Part shown: in pieces, positions 33,103 to 44,900 of the stretch
How positions within the stretch are numbered: position 1 is the first letter of the stretch
Layout of the letters: each line of letters begins with the position of its first letter
Assembly: GCA_008360955.1 (NCBI GenBank)
Contig: LUCM01010403.1
Coordinates: 62,736 to 126,735 of the forward strand
Source: Fasciolopsis buskii
Taxonomy: Eukaryota > Platyhelminthes > Trematoda > Plagiorchiida > Fasciolidae
Reading direction: 5' to 3'
Length of the DNA: 64,000 bases
The notes under the pieces: model-generated
Told to the model about the DNA's origin: nothing
What the model saw: only the letters and a program-made list of their open reading frames with translations
The model's database searches: none
Translations under genes and position numbers: made by a program

Positions 33103-33309
33103 AATATATTAATGTGGCCTCAAAATGATTCAGAAAATCTCACTGTCGACCAAGACTATTCCACAAATCTATGTGAACGATAGAGCTTGCTTGACTTATG
33201 ACCTGTATTGGTGGGTCACAATAAATTCGCGGTTGTGTTCTGTGTTGGTCTCCTTCCTTTCGCTAATGAGTTGGGCTAGTTGTTCGAATTCAATCCATTG
33301 TTTCTGTGT
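33103..33309 (+). repeat. 207-bp fragment of the 25.5-kb repeat
   Basis: Matches 25557-25763 exactly and is cut off at the N (33310). It sits between the two copies of the 1070-bp block. Probably a misjoined contig tip. Confidence 0.9.
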
Positions 33310-33310
33310 N
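33310..33310. other. Single N at an artificial join
   Basis: Separates the 207-bp fragment from the second copy of the 1070-bp duplication. Confidence 0.9.
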
Positions 33311-34380
33311 TTAGCGGAGATGCAGAAAACATTGCAGAGACCAACTTGAGCATCTTCAGAAAAAAATAAGAACAGAACTATGGCTATTTCCCGCTTGTTC
33401 TGTAATTCGTTCCACATGAACCTTGCGCAAACTGAAACAACTTCTGTTGACCGCATATCTCCGGTTTAAGCAAGAGTGGAAAGGTCCATTCACATTGCCT
33501 CTAGGACGCAAGACTGACCCTGGAATTGGCTCACCAATACTCTAATTGAAGTCATTCAACAAAAACGTCGAATAATGTATTAAACGGTATATTGCAGTAT
33601 GGTTGTATTTACTTCAAACTATGGGAACCAGTAACGCGATGCCGAAAAATCTCTCAAAGAATCCTATTTTCGTCATCAATGTGCATTACATAGTGCACAT
33701 TATTATGAAGACGACAAACTGAATGCTACCTATTGCGGTTTGGCCTCTATCCATCAGCCCGGAATTTTCGCTGCAGTGTGGAAAGCGGCTTCCGCTTAAT
33801 CCTCTCATAGTGAGCAAAAGGTTAACGAAATTTCTTTTATTATTTCAACTGAGAAATGGTGATTGTATTCCGCACAAAACGACTTAAATGTTGTTCTCTT
33901 AATGAAGTCTTCTTAATAACCAAACTGGACTAATTTTCTTCTATAGTACACAAAACTGGACATGTGTTTATTTATAGATGGAATCAATTGCATGTAAATA
34001 GTTGGAAAAATCTAACTCTGCAGAAAAGAGCTACAAAAATTTGGTAGTGTCCACGTATTCTTATTTCTTGATTATCTAAGGATCCGTAGCGGAAAATGGA
34101 TTTGTTCCTCCGGATCGCTTGTTTAACCAAAAATTGACCTCCCAGCGCGGTCGCCATTTGCACGTTGCTCACGTAAGCTCCGCCCGCAAGCCCCCGTCAA
34201 AATATACTGCTACCACTTTCGGCTATCTGTTCTTTGTACCGATCGAGTTTCTGGGTTGACATTCCTGCTATCGTTCAGAGCCGAGTAAGAGTGACGCACA
34301 AGTAGTCACAATGATCAAGGACAAGCAAGCGTAATAATAGGTCCACGTTAGGAAAATCAGTTCTACAGATCTCCAAAGAA
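33311..34380 (+). repeat. 1070-bp exact duplication, copy 2
   Basis: Second copy of 32027-33096, continuing into unique sequence, so probably the genuine locus. Contains copy 2 of the 290-bp dispersed repeat (34086-34369). Confidence 0.95.
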
Positions 34381-35071
34381 ACCCCGCTAATGAACACAAA
34401 CTCACTAACTGGAATAAGTTTATATGTATGAATGCAAAATGAGCGACGCATGTTGCTTCTTCCAGCCTTGCCCAGCATCTGCAGAAAGAGCATAAAAATG
34501 TAGACGACGGGCAGGCATACGCAATGTGTCTAAGATATCGAAGGCAACACTGAGCAATTATCTCACTTAGAGAACGACTGTCTGCATTCAACACGTGACA
34601 GTGCACCTTGTCGTTGCTCACTTGATGTTCCCACCAGACAGTAGCAATGGTTTGGAGACACCTGGAGTTGAAAAAAAGAAAGTTGCAAACATACTCAAAG
34701 CGTAAGGGCCAGCTGGTCTGAAGTCTTCCAACTACAATTTGCGGAGCTGTACACGTTTTCCTCAAGGGAAAGACTCTGTCTGGACAATCTGCGTATGATG
34801 ATGCACCAAATATTTGCAGCTGTGTGTTTTCTGCACATTTTACGCAGGTAAAATCTGATTGGTGCACTTCAACTTCACAAACCAATGAGTCTGAAGTGCC
34901 GAGCTGATCCATGTGATCAATACATGAGCGTCTACTTTGTGGGTAACGAATTATCTTCCGCTGATACAATAGTATGCACCCAAGTGGCAGAGTGCCCGTA
35001 GTTTCTCTCCGGTGGGAATCCAAAAACAGCTGGGCGCAGAAGGGTGTGTTTATCTTGGCGAAAATATACAT
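34268..35071 (-). CDS. Unrecognised 267-residue open frame, Cys-rich
   Basis: The longest uninterrupted frame in the window after allowing for low complexity. It has about 20 Cys, including a CVKC pair near residue 76, and a hydrophobic C-terminal ~50 residues (LVSLCSLAGFLW, LIIVTTCASLLLG). Its last ~35 codons lie within the 290-bp dispersed repeat, and the segment around 34855-34965 also matches a repeat at 31316. Overlap with two repeats argues that it is a chance frame or a piece of an unknown transposon and not a host gene. Confidence 0.15.
   Translation of the reverse strand: MYIFAKINTPFCAQLFLDSHRRETTGTLPLGCILLYQRKIIRYPQSRRSCIDHMDQLGTSDSLVCEVEVHQSDFTCVKCAENTQLQIFGASSYADCPDRVFPLRKTCTAPQIVVGRLQTSWPLRFEYVCNFLFFNSRCLQTIATVWWEHQVSNDKVHCHVLNADSRSLSEIIAQCCLRYLRHIAYACPSSTFLCSFCRCWARLEEATCVAHFAFIHINLFQLVSLCSLAGFLWRSVELIFLTWTYYYACLSLIIVTTCASLLLGSER
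34855..34965 (+). repeat. Dispersed repeat, copy 2
   Basis: Aligns with 31316-31425; see that entry. Confidence 0.6.
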
Positions 35072-36500
35072 AGGCTTTCCTGCAACCGAACGATGGTGCT
35101 CATTTTTTGTGGACTGACTCTATTGGATGCGCCACAAAACAAGGCCACTTTGCTCTTCCGGAATCAGATTTCACTTTGCTTGGAAATATCTGTTCGTTGC
35201 GGTTAGTCGCTTGACGTGGAGCAGCGCTTGCTACGCTGGTTGGGGTGCCCAAAAGTTTGTCACCAGGGTTAGTGGTGGATATTTTGGTCTTCTGTCGTAT
35301 TCCTGCGGTAGACTTGCAATTTATTGCATATTCTTCTCGTGCATATATCAACAATAAATTATATAATTTCTTATTGATTGCCCCCGCTCTAGCGGCGGAA
35401 ACGTTGCAAGTGATCTGAATTTGAGGTCGCACATTAGGAAGTTTTAAAAATAGATTGCGTTAAAAGCCGTTTTGTGGAATACTGTAAGCATGTTACATTT
35501 CCTTGTTCACCTGATTTGCACTTTTGCAGCCGCACATCCTCTTTTACACACCACCTTTTCTGTTTAGTGCATAACGTCTGATATGAACAAATGGAAGGGA
35601 TTTTGCATAAGGAAGAAGCGTTTGAATGTTATGCAGTGTGTTGTCTGCAGGCAGGCAACATTGTAGGAGCACAAGATTCGTTGCCCGCAGTTGGATAGTC
35701 GGAGAAATGGAAATATAGCATACACTGCACCTCCAGGATCCTGGGCTTTTATTGCTCTCGAAGAATATCGGGAAACGCCTCGAATCACATCAGGGATCCT
35801 ACTCAAGTAGCATACGGCCCCGGACCTTAGGCGGTGTTAGTCCGAAAAACGTCCAGTTAAATCCCTTTGAAATCCAGCCCCTTCGGCCACCGAATATGGA
35901 GAATTTCCGGAATACATGGGCAACGAAAATGCAGAACGCTTTTTGTTATCATTCCGACCCTCCAATGTGCAGTTGTGGTCGTTACTAGCAAGCGTTATAA
36001 AGCCATTTTTGGGGTTCGGAGACTACGGTGCCTGCATTTTGGCATGCTCTATTTAGAAAAAATATCATTTTTGCGGCTACCGTTTGGTTTTTCGGATAGC
36101 ACATCTTTACAAGCTGATGCAGAAGCATGGAGATGTGAGTTGTTTCTAACTAAAATTTTATGAGCAGATTGTTTCGAACGCATGCTGTCTGCTGTCAACG
36201 ATGTGCGGATTGCAGCGAATACATTAGAAAAGACGGCGCGCAATAGGCGATCTGTTGGTTCAAGCGACTGCAAAGAGGAAAAGATCAAAAGGGGACAAAA
36301 GATACCGAACAGCGTGCAGACCTCCCTTTCGCCCATCTGTTGCTCACCTGGTACCGGTAGCATTTCCGGACTTTTCCCGTATGTAGTAGCCGAATTCACT
36401 GAATTTCACCGGACTTTTACCAAACTTTTTACGGATCCGGTCTACTAACTGTGCATCTGCTGCTGCAACGTCAATGTATACATCGATAGTGCAGCAGCAC
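35072..36500. other. No recognisable gene
   Basis: Overlapping open frames of 60-116 residues on both strands but no domain or motif. Confidence 0.4.
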
Positions 36501-36512
36501 AATTGTGCTACG

Positions 36513-36560
36513 GCCATTAAAGGCCGATCTGCTTATAAGCAGACCGGCCTCTGTAATGGC
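36513..36560. repeat. 48-bp near-perfect palindrome
   Basis: Centre TTATAA at 36533-36538. Inner arms GGCCGATCTGCTTA (36522-36535) and TAAGCAGACCGGCC (36536-36549) differ at one position. Outer arms GCCATTA (36513-36519) and TAATGGC (36554-36560) are perfect. It would form a hairpin of about 21 pairs. Function unknown; it could be the centre of a small inverted-repeat transposon or a recombination hot spot. Confidence 0.85.
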
Positions 36561-36599
36561 GACTACACGGTTGTCGCAGGCTCACCAAGGCTGCCCATT

Positions 36600-37370
36600 C
36601 TTTCGCAATTTGTGATCAGATCTCCTCCTCAACGTTGTTCATATATAAATGATGGTTAATTATAGTCATCACAATAAAGTAAGTTGATGTTCTCGTAGTT
36701 CTAATTAAAAGCGGTAGTTGCATCGTCCCTTTTCACTACATCACGTCTAGAGGCTTATTATCAATCGACTTGAGATACAAATAAAATCGAATGGTTATCC
36801 TTTTCCTGAAAACAACTGCGAAACGCCCCTTGATTGCTCTGCGCGACAACTTATACAAGCTTCAAAAGGCGCTCATTTTAGTCACATCTGTTCATTCACC
36901 ACAAAACAGTCTTCGGTTGGCTTCAGTTAGGTGGCGGAAATTCTTTCGATGTATGCGCTTCCTTTAGCCATCCACCTGTTACTGGTCTAGCTTAGGGGCT
37001 CCGGCCAAATGGAACATGAAATACAATAACCCATCCTGCTATGACAACAGGAGATATTGCAGGTCGAAGCCTTCGACGTGCAAGTAAGTAATACCGAACG
37101 ACCAATCAAAATTCTACCGAAACTTGGCTCACTTTGCCTTAACGTAGGACAGTATTCGAGCTGCGGTCCAGCGCCGGCCCAAAGAGTAGCTGGTTCTGCG
37201 TCGTTGCCAAAATCCCCAGGCAGTTGGTTTCATATGTTTGCGACAATGTTGCGAAAGCAGTGCGGCCGAACCAACAACCTAGATCATATTTTGCATGCTT
37301 TCTCTTATTCCCGCCTCTGCAAGAGTGGGCATCCTGACAAAAGGCCATCTGGACTAAGACCCATCAGGCC
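36600..37370. other. No recognisable gene
   Basis: The first two thirds of a 189-residue plus-strand frame (37057-37626) lie here; its remainder is the 290-bp dispersed repeat. No motif recognised. Confidence 0.35.
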
Positions 37371-37371
37371 T

Positions 37372-37661
37372 GTAGCGGAACCTGGATTTGTTCTTCCAGA
37401 CAACTTGTTTAACCGAACGTTGCCCGCCAAACGTGGTTGCCACTTGTGCGTTGCTCACGCAAGCACCGCTCGCACGTTTTTCTCTAAATATACTCAACCA
37501 CCTACCGCTTCCGACCGTCTTTTCCTTGCACCGGTCAAGTGTCGGGGTTGCCAGTACTACGATCGTACGGAGCCAAGTAAGAGTGACGCACGAGTGGTCA
37601 CAAAGGTTGAGGGCATGCAAACGTGATACGAGATTCGCGTTAGGACAGTCCGTTCTACCGG
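37372..37661. repeat. About 290-bp dispersed repeat, copy 3
   Basis: The diverged member of the family at 32802 and 34086. It keeps the most open frames: 88 residues on minus and the tail of a 189-residue frame on plus. Confidence 0.7.
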
Positions 37662-37865
37662 CCGCTCACGTTTTTAACGGCTGCCTTAAGCCCCCTCAGT
37701 GTCGCTTTCTGTCCAGTAGGAAGAGATCCAAGTAATGCCCCTTCGTGCCTTCAAGTAATTTGAGTGGCTGCTCACTTGTGTAATGGGAGACCCATCCATT
37801 ACAGAATAATTCATGTGATGTCCAGCTGTGGAACGAAAATCTTCGATTTGTGGGAGGCAAGGGTG

Positions 37866-37944
37866 GGTTCGACTTAGGCAGTTCATTTATGGCTTTTGGG
37901 AGTGCCGCGGTTAACCACTACACCCGTCTGACGTGGCCATTTCC
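37866..37944 (-). repeat. tRNA-derived sequence (SINE or tRNA pseudogene remnant)
   Basis: The minus strand has TGTAGTGGTTAACCGCGGCA, matching a pol III A box (TRGYNNAGTGG), and about 50 bases later AGTCGAACCC, close to a B box (GGTTCGANTCC). The spacing is tRNA-like. The anticodon stem could not be drawn convincingly, so a functional tRNA is unlikely. Confidence 0.4.
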
Positions 37945-38529
37945 GTTGGTCCTTCCTAGTTAGCTTCATCCACAGCAAGAAGATTCTGGCCACATGACAC
38001 GGTGACGCTGTCGGTTCTTCCGAGCATAAAGCAGCTTGTCTTCATGTTCAACGGCAAGCGTCATTTATCCGCCCGAACTGGGAAAACCACATTATTGCTG
38101 CTGAGGTCTGCTCCACCTGTAAATCCTGTGGTGCATCGATCCTCCGAATAAACGGCCATTCTATAACAATTTTGAAAGATTTACTTCGACGGTTGATATC
38201 AGTTCTGTGGCACTTGTCGAGCCGCATTTGTTTTATCGTACACAACCTGTCGGCTTCAGCTATTGCGACCTTCGAACCCCCACCACCACCTAGGCCTGCT
38301 ATACCGTGGTTTGCCTGAGCGTGTGTTGTCTCTTTAAGCATCAGGAAATATGCAACACATCCTCGCATCTAACTAGTAAGTCAAGTCCTCCAGATTCCAT
38401 CAACTTGTGAGGCTCTTGTCAACCGGAGCCTTTACATCAAAAAGAAATGTCTTCCGGGTCGTGATTATGCGCAGCTCAGCGTAATCCGACCTTTTCAGGA
38501 TCTCCCAGTTGACCAGCACTTGCCTGAGC

Positions 38530-41295
38530 TATATTGGTTGAAGGAAAAAGTGGCGTACTAGAGGAGAGACACTAGCACTTTGTACAAAATTCACTGTTTG
38601 CTTCGGGTTGATGCACCTTTTGGCCTCGTTAATCGCTACCTGCAAGTGCCCAAACGGATTGGTGACATCCCTGAAGATAACTACTAAGTCCGGGATTTCT
38701 GACGCGCTTCGATGAGGTCCAATAATGAGTTGATTTGCTTTTGGGGTTAGCATCTAACAAATGTCATGATGTACTGGCAAATCGTATTCAGTTGACCTTC
38801 TTGTATCTGCTTTAAATCTACGGTGGTTGGGAAACCGCTTCATCCATTCTCCACCTGATCTCGTTTTACCGAGGGCTGGCAATTTGCAGTCAAGCAGAAG
38901 TCCACAAACAAGGTGAAATGCAGCAGAAAAGACTATGGCACAGACCTCGACAACTTTGTCTCCATTCAAGCGTCGAGTTATTTCATCCAGAAACGTCAAG
39001 AGCTTTTCCAGGCTTAACATGAACTTGATGAACCCGTGGTGCACAAGAATACGCAATGTGTTGTTTGCAAGGTGCGAGCATAGTTGTTCCCTAACTATTT
39101 GATCTAAGCATTCACACAATACTGGCGCCGACTTACCGATAGGTGGTTGTCACTTTCTCGCCTAAGGCCTGACTTGCCTATTGTGTTCACTATAATCACC
39201 CCTCCGTCTGCCGGACGTTCTGCCCCCTTAAAGGACACTCTGGAGGTCCGTTACGTGGTCGCTTAGGAGATCGGATATAATTTGCGGAATTGCTGGAAGG
39301 ATAAGGTCTGGAGCTGACGGTTTGTTCGTTTAGAGCAGTCGACGTCCGCAGCAATACGCCTTTATTTCGCTTAGTCAGTATAGTTTAAGCTCTGTTTTGG
39401 TCTATTGGGAAAACCTGGGAAGGTTGGGGTGCGCTTCGCTCTGCATGTCCATAAAGAATGAAGGGGCAATTTTGTTTCTATTTTGCACGCAACGGCTGAC
39501 CTACCATCAGTTATTCTCAATTTTCTTGCATATCCACCCATGTCTTTCCTGACTTCATAGCTAGGTATAAAATTTTGGGAACTAAACCTGTATTTCGAGC
39601 CAATTTTTCGCTCTAATCCAACGTTGTCCTCTCGTTGCATTATGCTAGCTCCGCTCCTAACATTTTCGCTTTCGGTCCAGGAGCCAAAGACATTATGATC
39701 TTAATGATGAACCGGCGGCCGCCTTCGGGGTTTAATCTCTTCTGCTCCAAGATATCATCAGGACTTCTGGCTCTTATCCGTCCGCGCCGCTAACGGGGCA
39801 GAGATAACACGGTTAACCCAAATTCGATGCCAGATGACACAAACACATTGGCTGGAGCATAGTTCGTGAGCCAAACATGATTCGGCTGCCGGATTCTTCA
39901 AGTTGAATGAACTAACAGTGCCCGTAGTTGTGCCAGGAGAACAGACTTGCCGGCTACTTTCTGGTTTCAGTTGGGAAATGATAGGCTCATCAAGATTATC
40001 ACTCCGAAATGACTGAGCAACCCTGGAAAACTTATGGGGCTACATAGTGCTAACCGCTCCAGACATTTCGACCTGTCCTCCAGCCTATGCATGTTAGATG
40101 TCGACAGATGATGAACCTGCAGAAAAACAAAGGACCAATAGTCCAGTTTTTGGAGATTTAGTTTAAAATACCCATTAAGGCGAAGGTAGGCGAAGAAGCC
40201 ACGGGAATGTATGCATGATGGTTCTGTTTTTGTAATCTGTATCATGCACGCAAGCAGCTTGGGATGCGGCTTATCGGTTTCACCCGGGGTTTATTTTCAA
40301 CGAAAATGACACCTAGGTAGATGAACATAGTGCATACCTAACCGTCCCAGTTAAAACGAGAATATTATTATTTGGTTTGTAATTCTGAGAAGGCGAAGTC
40401 GAAAAGATGCAATTTGCAGCTCTGTGGTCACCGCCAGAAAAATGGCCGATCGTATTACTGATTATGCCAGAATGATCAACAGAAATACCAAGCCAAGGAT
40501 ATTGTTCTTCCTGGTTGGTCATGTACCTTGTTGTATCTGATTTTCTGTGCAAAATGAGGAGGTAAAATCAAGCAAGTGATGAAGGGCGGTGAGAGAATTC
40601 GAGCCGGCCTGTTAAAGTCACCAGCAATTAGCTTGGATCACAAAGAATGTTGGGCCAGACAGTTGAAAATGTTGATAGGCATAAAGTCAGACGCAACCCT
40701 GCTGAGCGGTCGATAAACGCATCCTAAAAAGTGGGTAAATTAAACAGTGGGAGATTCACCCAAATGGAATCAGAGATGGAATCAATAACTGTATTTTTTA
40801 AAGGGATACAGAGCATTCCATACATAATAACGAGCATCAAACATGGATGGAGTTTCTTTTATGAAACATGGTTCACCCTGCCACTGCGCAACGTTCCGAT
40901 GCCGGCGAGTCAGCAATCCGTTTATCACCGATGAAAATTACATCATGATATGTACCAGCAGCGTTTTTAAGGAACGCCTCGACGTTTTCTCACTATACTA
41001 AATGAAATTAAAAGCCAAAATGGCAGTTTACCTGGGCCAGTCGCGTAGAAAAGAAAAAGCCTCTGAGGTCTTAGTTTCTGGGAATTTGGCAGTTCCCAAT
41101 TGAGTGATGGTCACTGCAATCTTCTTCGGCCAGTCTTGGAAAAGGGGTTGGTGACTACGACCGAAATTCGGTTTAAGATCCCATTGAAACGGCAATTTAG
41201 TTCATTAGTTGAAGAACGTCTTTGCAATGAGGGCGTTTGGATACACCGGTAAGAACGGCCTGGAAAGTACTTGAAGAAAGTTAGCAGAGACATGC
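38530..41295 (-). pseudogene. LINE copy F (CR1-like): endonuclease and reverse transcriptase remains
   Basis: Read 5' to 3' on minus: YRPLSRVASDFMPINIF (about 40720) and KLIAGDFNRPA (about 40615), the YRP and GDFN motifs of an APE-type endonuclease; LLDFTSSFCTENQIQQ and TRKNNILGLVF (about 40480-40560, LDLVF motif); SGGDHRAANCIFS (about 40430, SDH motif with Ser replaced); a linker at 39371-39640; NKPSAPDLILPAIPQIISDL (about 39320, SPGPDGxxPxxL motif); CLDQIVREQLCSHLANNT, LLTFLDEITRRLNGDKVVEV and FHLVCGLLLDCKL (38754-39119, RT motifs 1-3, FDxVxH region altered). The catalytic YADD part is not readable below 38754. Many frameshifts; inactive. Confidence 0.8.
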
Positions 41296-41599
41296 ACTAC
41301 AAGTTTCCTGTGTTAACCAAAGAGGTATTGGTTCCGGAGTCCCTTGGAAAGGTGGGATTAGGGGGTGATATCTCCGGATAAAAAGTAGTTAATCTGTGGT
41401 GAGAAGATTTAAGCGAAAGATTGGCCATGGGGAGGTTGATGGGGCACCTATGCTTTGCACTGCATTTTGTTTTTGGTTAAGGGTATCGTCGGCGCTAGGA
41501 ACAGAAGTTGGGTTCATGACCAGGAAAGGCCTGCCAGTGCATCAGGGTGGGCGGAATTGCAGCCATAGTGGCAGGTTTATGGAAGCGGCCTGAACTACA

Positions 41600-41935
41600 G
41601 AACTGATCGCTCTCAGGAGTATATTGGCAATTTCAAATGATGTTGTGAGCCCCACTGGTCACTCAGTGGCTTGGCAACAGGGAGGCTAGCGATAGCAGGC
41701 GCGCGGTTAGGGAAAATAGGAATAGAGTCCTGAAAACCCCAATGGATTTTGTGCACCCGCTTCCCACCTCTTTCGAGAAGTAAGGAGTAAACTGTTGATA
41801 GTGCATGCTGAGCTTGACGAACGTAAGGTTTAGTGTGGGAATTAATTTTGAAGGCAGAGTAAATGGAAGAAGACGAGGATAACGATGATACAGGACTTTT
41901 GGAGAATACAGAAATGGGCCTGTAGCACATACATT
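41600..41935 (-). pseudogene. LINE-associated segment, copy 1
   Basis: A minus-strand frame with HALSTVYSLLLERGGKRVHK and PIFPNRAPAIASLPVAKPLS, closely matched at 61600-61977 by HSLSTVYSPLLQNGEKRVQK and SFADRAPVIASLP. The DNA also aligns (CTCAGGAGTATATTGGCAAT at both). Shared by two places that flank the LINE-rich zone, it probably belongs to the same LINE family, in a part I cannot assign to a domain. Confidence 0.6.
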
Positions 41936-44900
41936 TTGAAAGTGGATATCGGTGTAATTTTTAAGGACTACATATAATGTTCACACTTCGCCACTTTCGA
42001 GAGGTACGCTCATGGCAAGGTCAAATTGGTACAAGGATGGCTCAGTGGAAACAAACAAAAAGTATACATAAAATTTGAATTTGCTTAAACTCCCATAATT
42101 GCCATCTGCAATATGATACGCGAGGCACGAGGTTTCAAGTTTTGAATGGAAGCTAGACAGTCCTTCAACAAGACTTTATGGGGATTATTAACAGCGGTGC
42201 ACCGCGACTCGGTCCTTGTTTATACTCATCAAGTTTGCGTATCACAGGCACAAAATTTGGCTGGAGGGCGATGGCAAGCGTCACCATACGGCTAAGTTCA
42301 CCGAAGATCGAGAGAAAGATCAATGAGGATGTGATAACGTAATGGAGGCGGCTGGAACCCAGGCTGGACGTCATTCGAGAGAGATATGAGAAATGAAATT
42401 AGCAACAATAAAGATTCAATGTAATGGTGAAGATGAGGCAGCGGGAAGCATTCGGGGTTGCATCAAACATTTTAAGAGATGAAATTGTATGAAGAAATGT
42501 GGACGCAGGGACAATGGAACTCAAACGAATATTTGTAGAATTCTTGAGGTTGAGAGCGGACTGGACAGAAAGGTGTGATGTGAAGAATGCGGGTTCGTTC
42601 AATCAGTCCTTGAATAAACTTGCCATGAACGACATGCGTGATATCTTTAATTGGTGTTGGAGTTCTTGGCATTCTGTTTCGCTTGAGTATTCAGAGATTG
42701 GGGGGATGCACGAAATTCCAATAGTAATAATAGCGATGTTTTGGCCTGTGGTAGTGGTTCATCTGAAAGAAGGTACCCAAGACACTGGCGTGGCTCGGTT
42801 GGCCTTAGGGCAAGGCGGATCGGTGATGGAGCGCCAGATCTGGATAGCAGCTTTCGAGCATCAATAGGTAGCCAGCGCATTGGACTGGATGTGGCTTTTC
42901 GTGACAAGGTCCGCATTGCGTCTCGGCTTTTTGTTAGCCAGTGTATAGATGCTGTGGTCATTGGCAAGCCTGGAGAAGAGCCGTAGAAGGAAAAAAGGGC
43001 AATCTGGAATTCGCTCCAGGTAGTTTCATGGAAATAGCGATAGCAGTTAGTTTCTTACAAAGGTTATGGAAACCAAACGACCATCTTGAAATGCGCAAAA
43101 GGTATTCCAGTGCCGGGGCTTTTGAGGCAAACTTATTGCCTTCTAACTGCATGTTGGGTGCATGGCTCAATCAGTCCTAAGCTGCGTGGTCCTTATTCTT
43201 AGCGTGTTTCGCAGTCATCCTCTGACATCTTCGCAGATGCAGATTGCAGTGCTCTGAAGGAGTGGCTAGCATGAGAGTTAGGGCATAAATGTTACTAACT
43301 GTTCTGTTTGTGGAACTCGGCAGGTCTACAGGCACACTAAACAGGCGAAGGAGAACGGTTATAACTGATCGTATGTGATCTACTGTCGATTTTTGCCGCT
43401 TCGAATTTCCAGGAGAGGGCACAAATGAAATGGGCCGCAAATCGCAGCACGAGATCAATTCTAGGGCAAGATTTGCCAAACGGAAGTCATAAAGATTTAG
43501 GAAGGGAGAAGCGTGAGAATGTTAGTATCAGTAATTTCTGTTTTATCAGGTTGACAGCAACTTGTACCAAGCAATAGTTTTAATGAACTTGCGCGATTCA
43601 TTATGAAGGAGACAACGGCAGTTGTTCTACATGTCAGCCTACGTACCCGGTGTCCGCTGAGAGGATAGGGGCAGGGTGAAAACTGGAGGAGTGCATATTG
43701 TAGCATAAGTGGACAGTCCGAGGCGTTACTTTCCCGGATCACCCAACATCGCAGCCGGACGCTCAACTACCGAACAAGGGCAACGTGAGGTTGCCCCTTT
43801 CCCAGAGTCAGGTCGTGGCTGATGGCGTGCACATACAATATAGAGTGTCTTCCATTCATTTGCATCCCGAAATTGCTTCTGTTACTGGGTTCAAGCCGGG
43901 CCCGGCAGAATCGTTTTTCACAGTTCCTTCTCCCGGCATTATTTTTCCCTGCTATATACTTTTTTCGCAACTACTGGGGATGGTCATTTTTCCCCACATT
44001 CGGAGGTGCTGGACTGAACATGCCGCGGCCGTATGGACCTTCTTGCGCATGGACTAAGGAAATTCTTAGTGGGGTTAAACAAGTGCACGGAAGAAAGGGG
44101 AGTTTGCCGTAGGGCACCGACACGTACCTATGGCTCCGAAATGTATTTTAAAAATTGCTAAATAAGAGACTTGATTTCCTAACGCAAAAATCCAGTCGAA
44201 AATAGCAGGTTACAGGAAAGGCGTCTGCGATTACTATGCATTATTATGCTATGTGCTGAATAAAATATCTGAAGTTGGTGAGCTATTGCGAAACAAAAAC
44301 GGGTTTCTTTGCTCTTTCGTTTGCTTTTGGGAGCTCAGCTGATAGCAATTACTGGTATAGTGATAACCGCGATTGTCAAACAGAAAAAAGGGGTGATGTA
44401 TGTGGTAGAAGATGGTAGCGGCATCTGAAACAGGGATCTAAGTGTGGGTGCCCTCATGGAGATTTAGTGTCAACGTGGTGGACAGTTAAGCCACGGGCGG
44501 GCAGCTTCAGCAGTAAATCTGTGCAATTGGGAGGACTTTCCCGCTCAAAGAATTGCAAGCGTTGTGGATTAGATCATGTGGCCTTAGTATCTAGACAGAC
44601 CTGCAACAGGGTCATCAGTTTGCGCTGGTTAATCATACAGATCAAAAGCAATGTCCACTTCATCGTGGTCATGGAGCAGGTCGTATTTGTCCGTCCTGGC
44701 TTAGTTCATGTGAGCTTTGGGTCAGTCTGCTTTCACGGTGTGTTAAGACGTGCGTTATAATGGTATAACACAACCCATTGAGCCACATAGCCGAAAGATG
44801 GAGACAGAAAACGCACATGTTTACCAGCAGGTCAACATGAGTACCGTTTAGCGCATTGCTCTGCGTCTGTATGCACCAGTAGCGCGTATCGCGGCGCAAA

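Noticed and set aside
34268..35071. 267-residue frame as a genuine secreted or membrane protein
   Set aside because: Overlaps two dispersed repeats and has no recognisable domain; listed with low confidence only.
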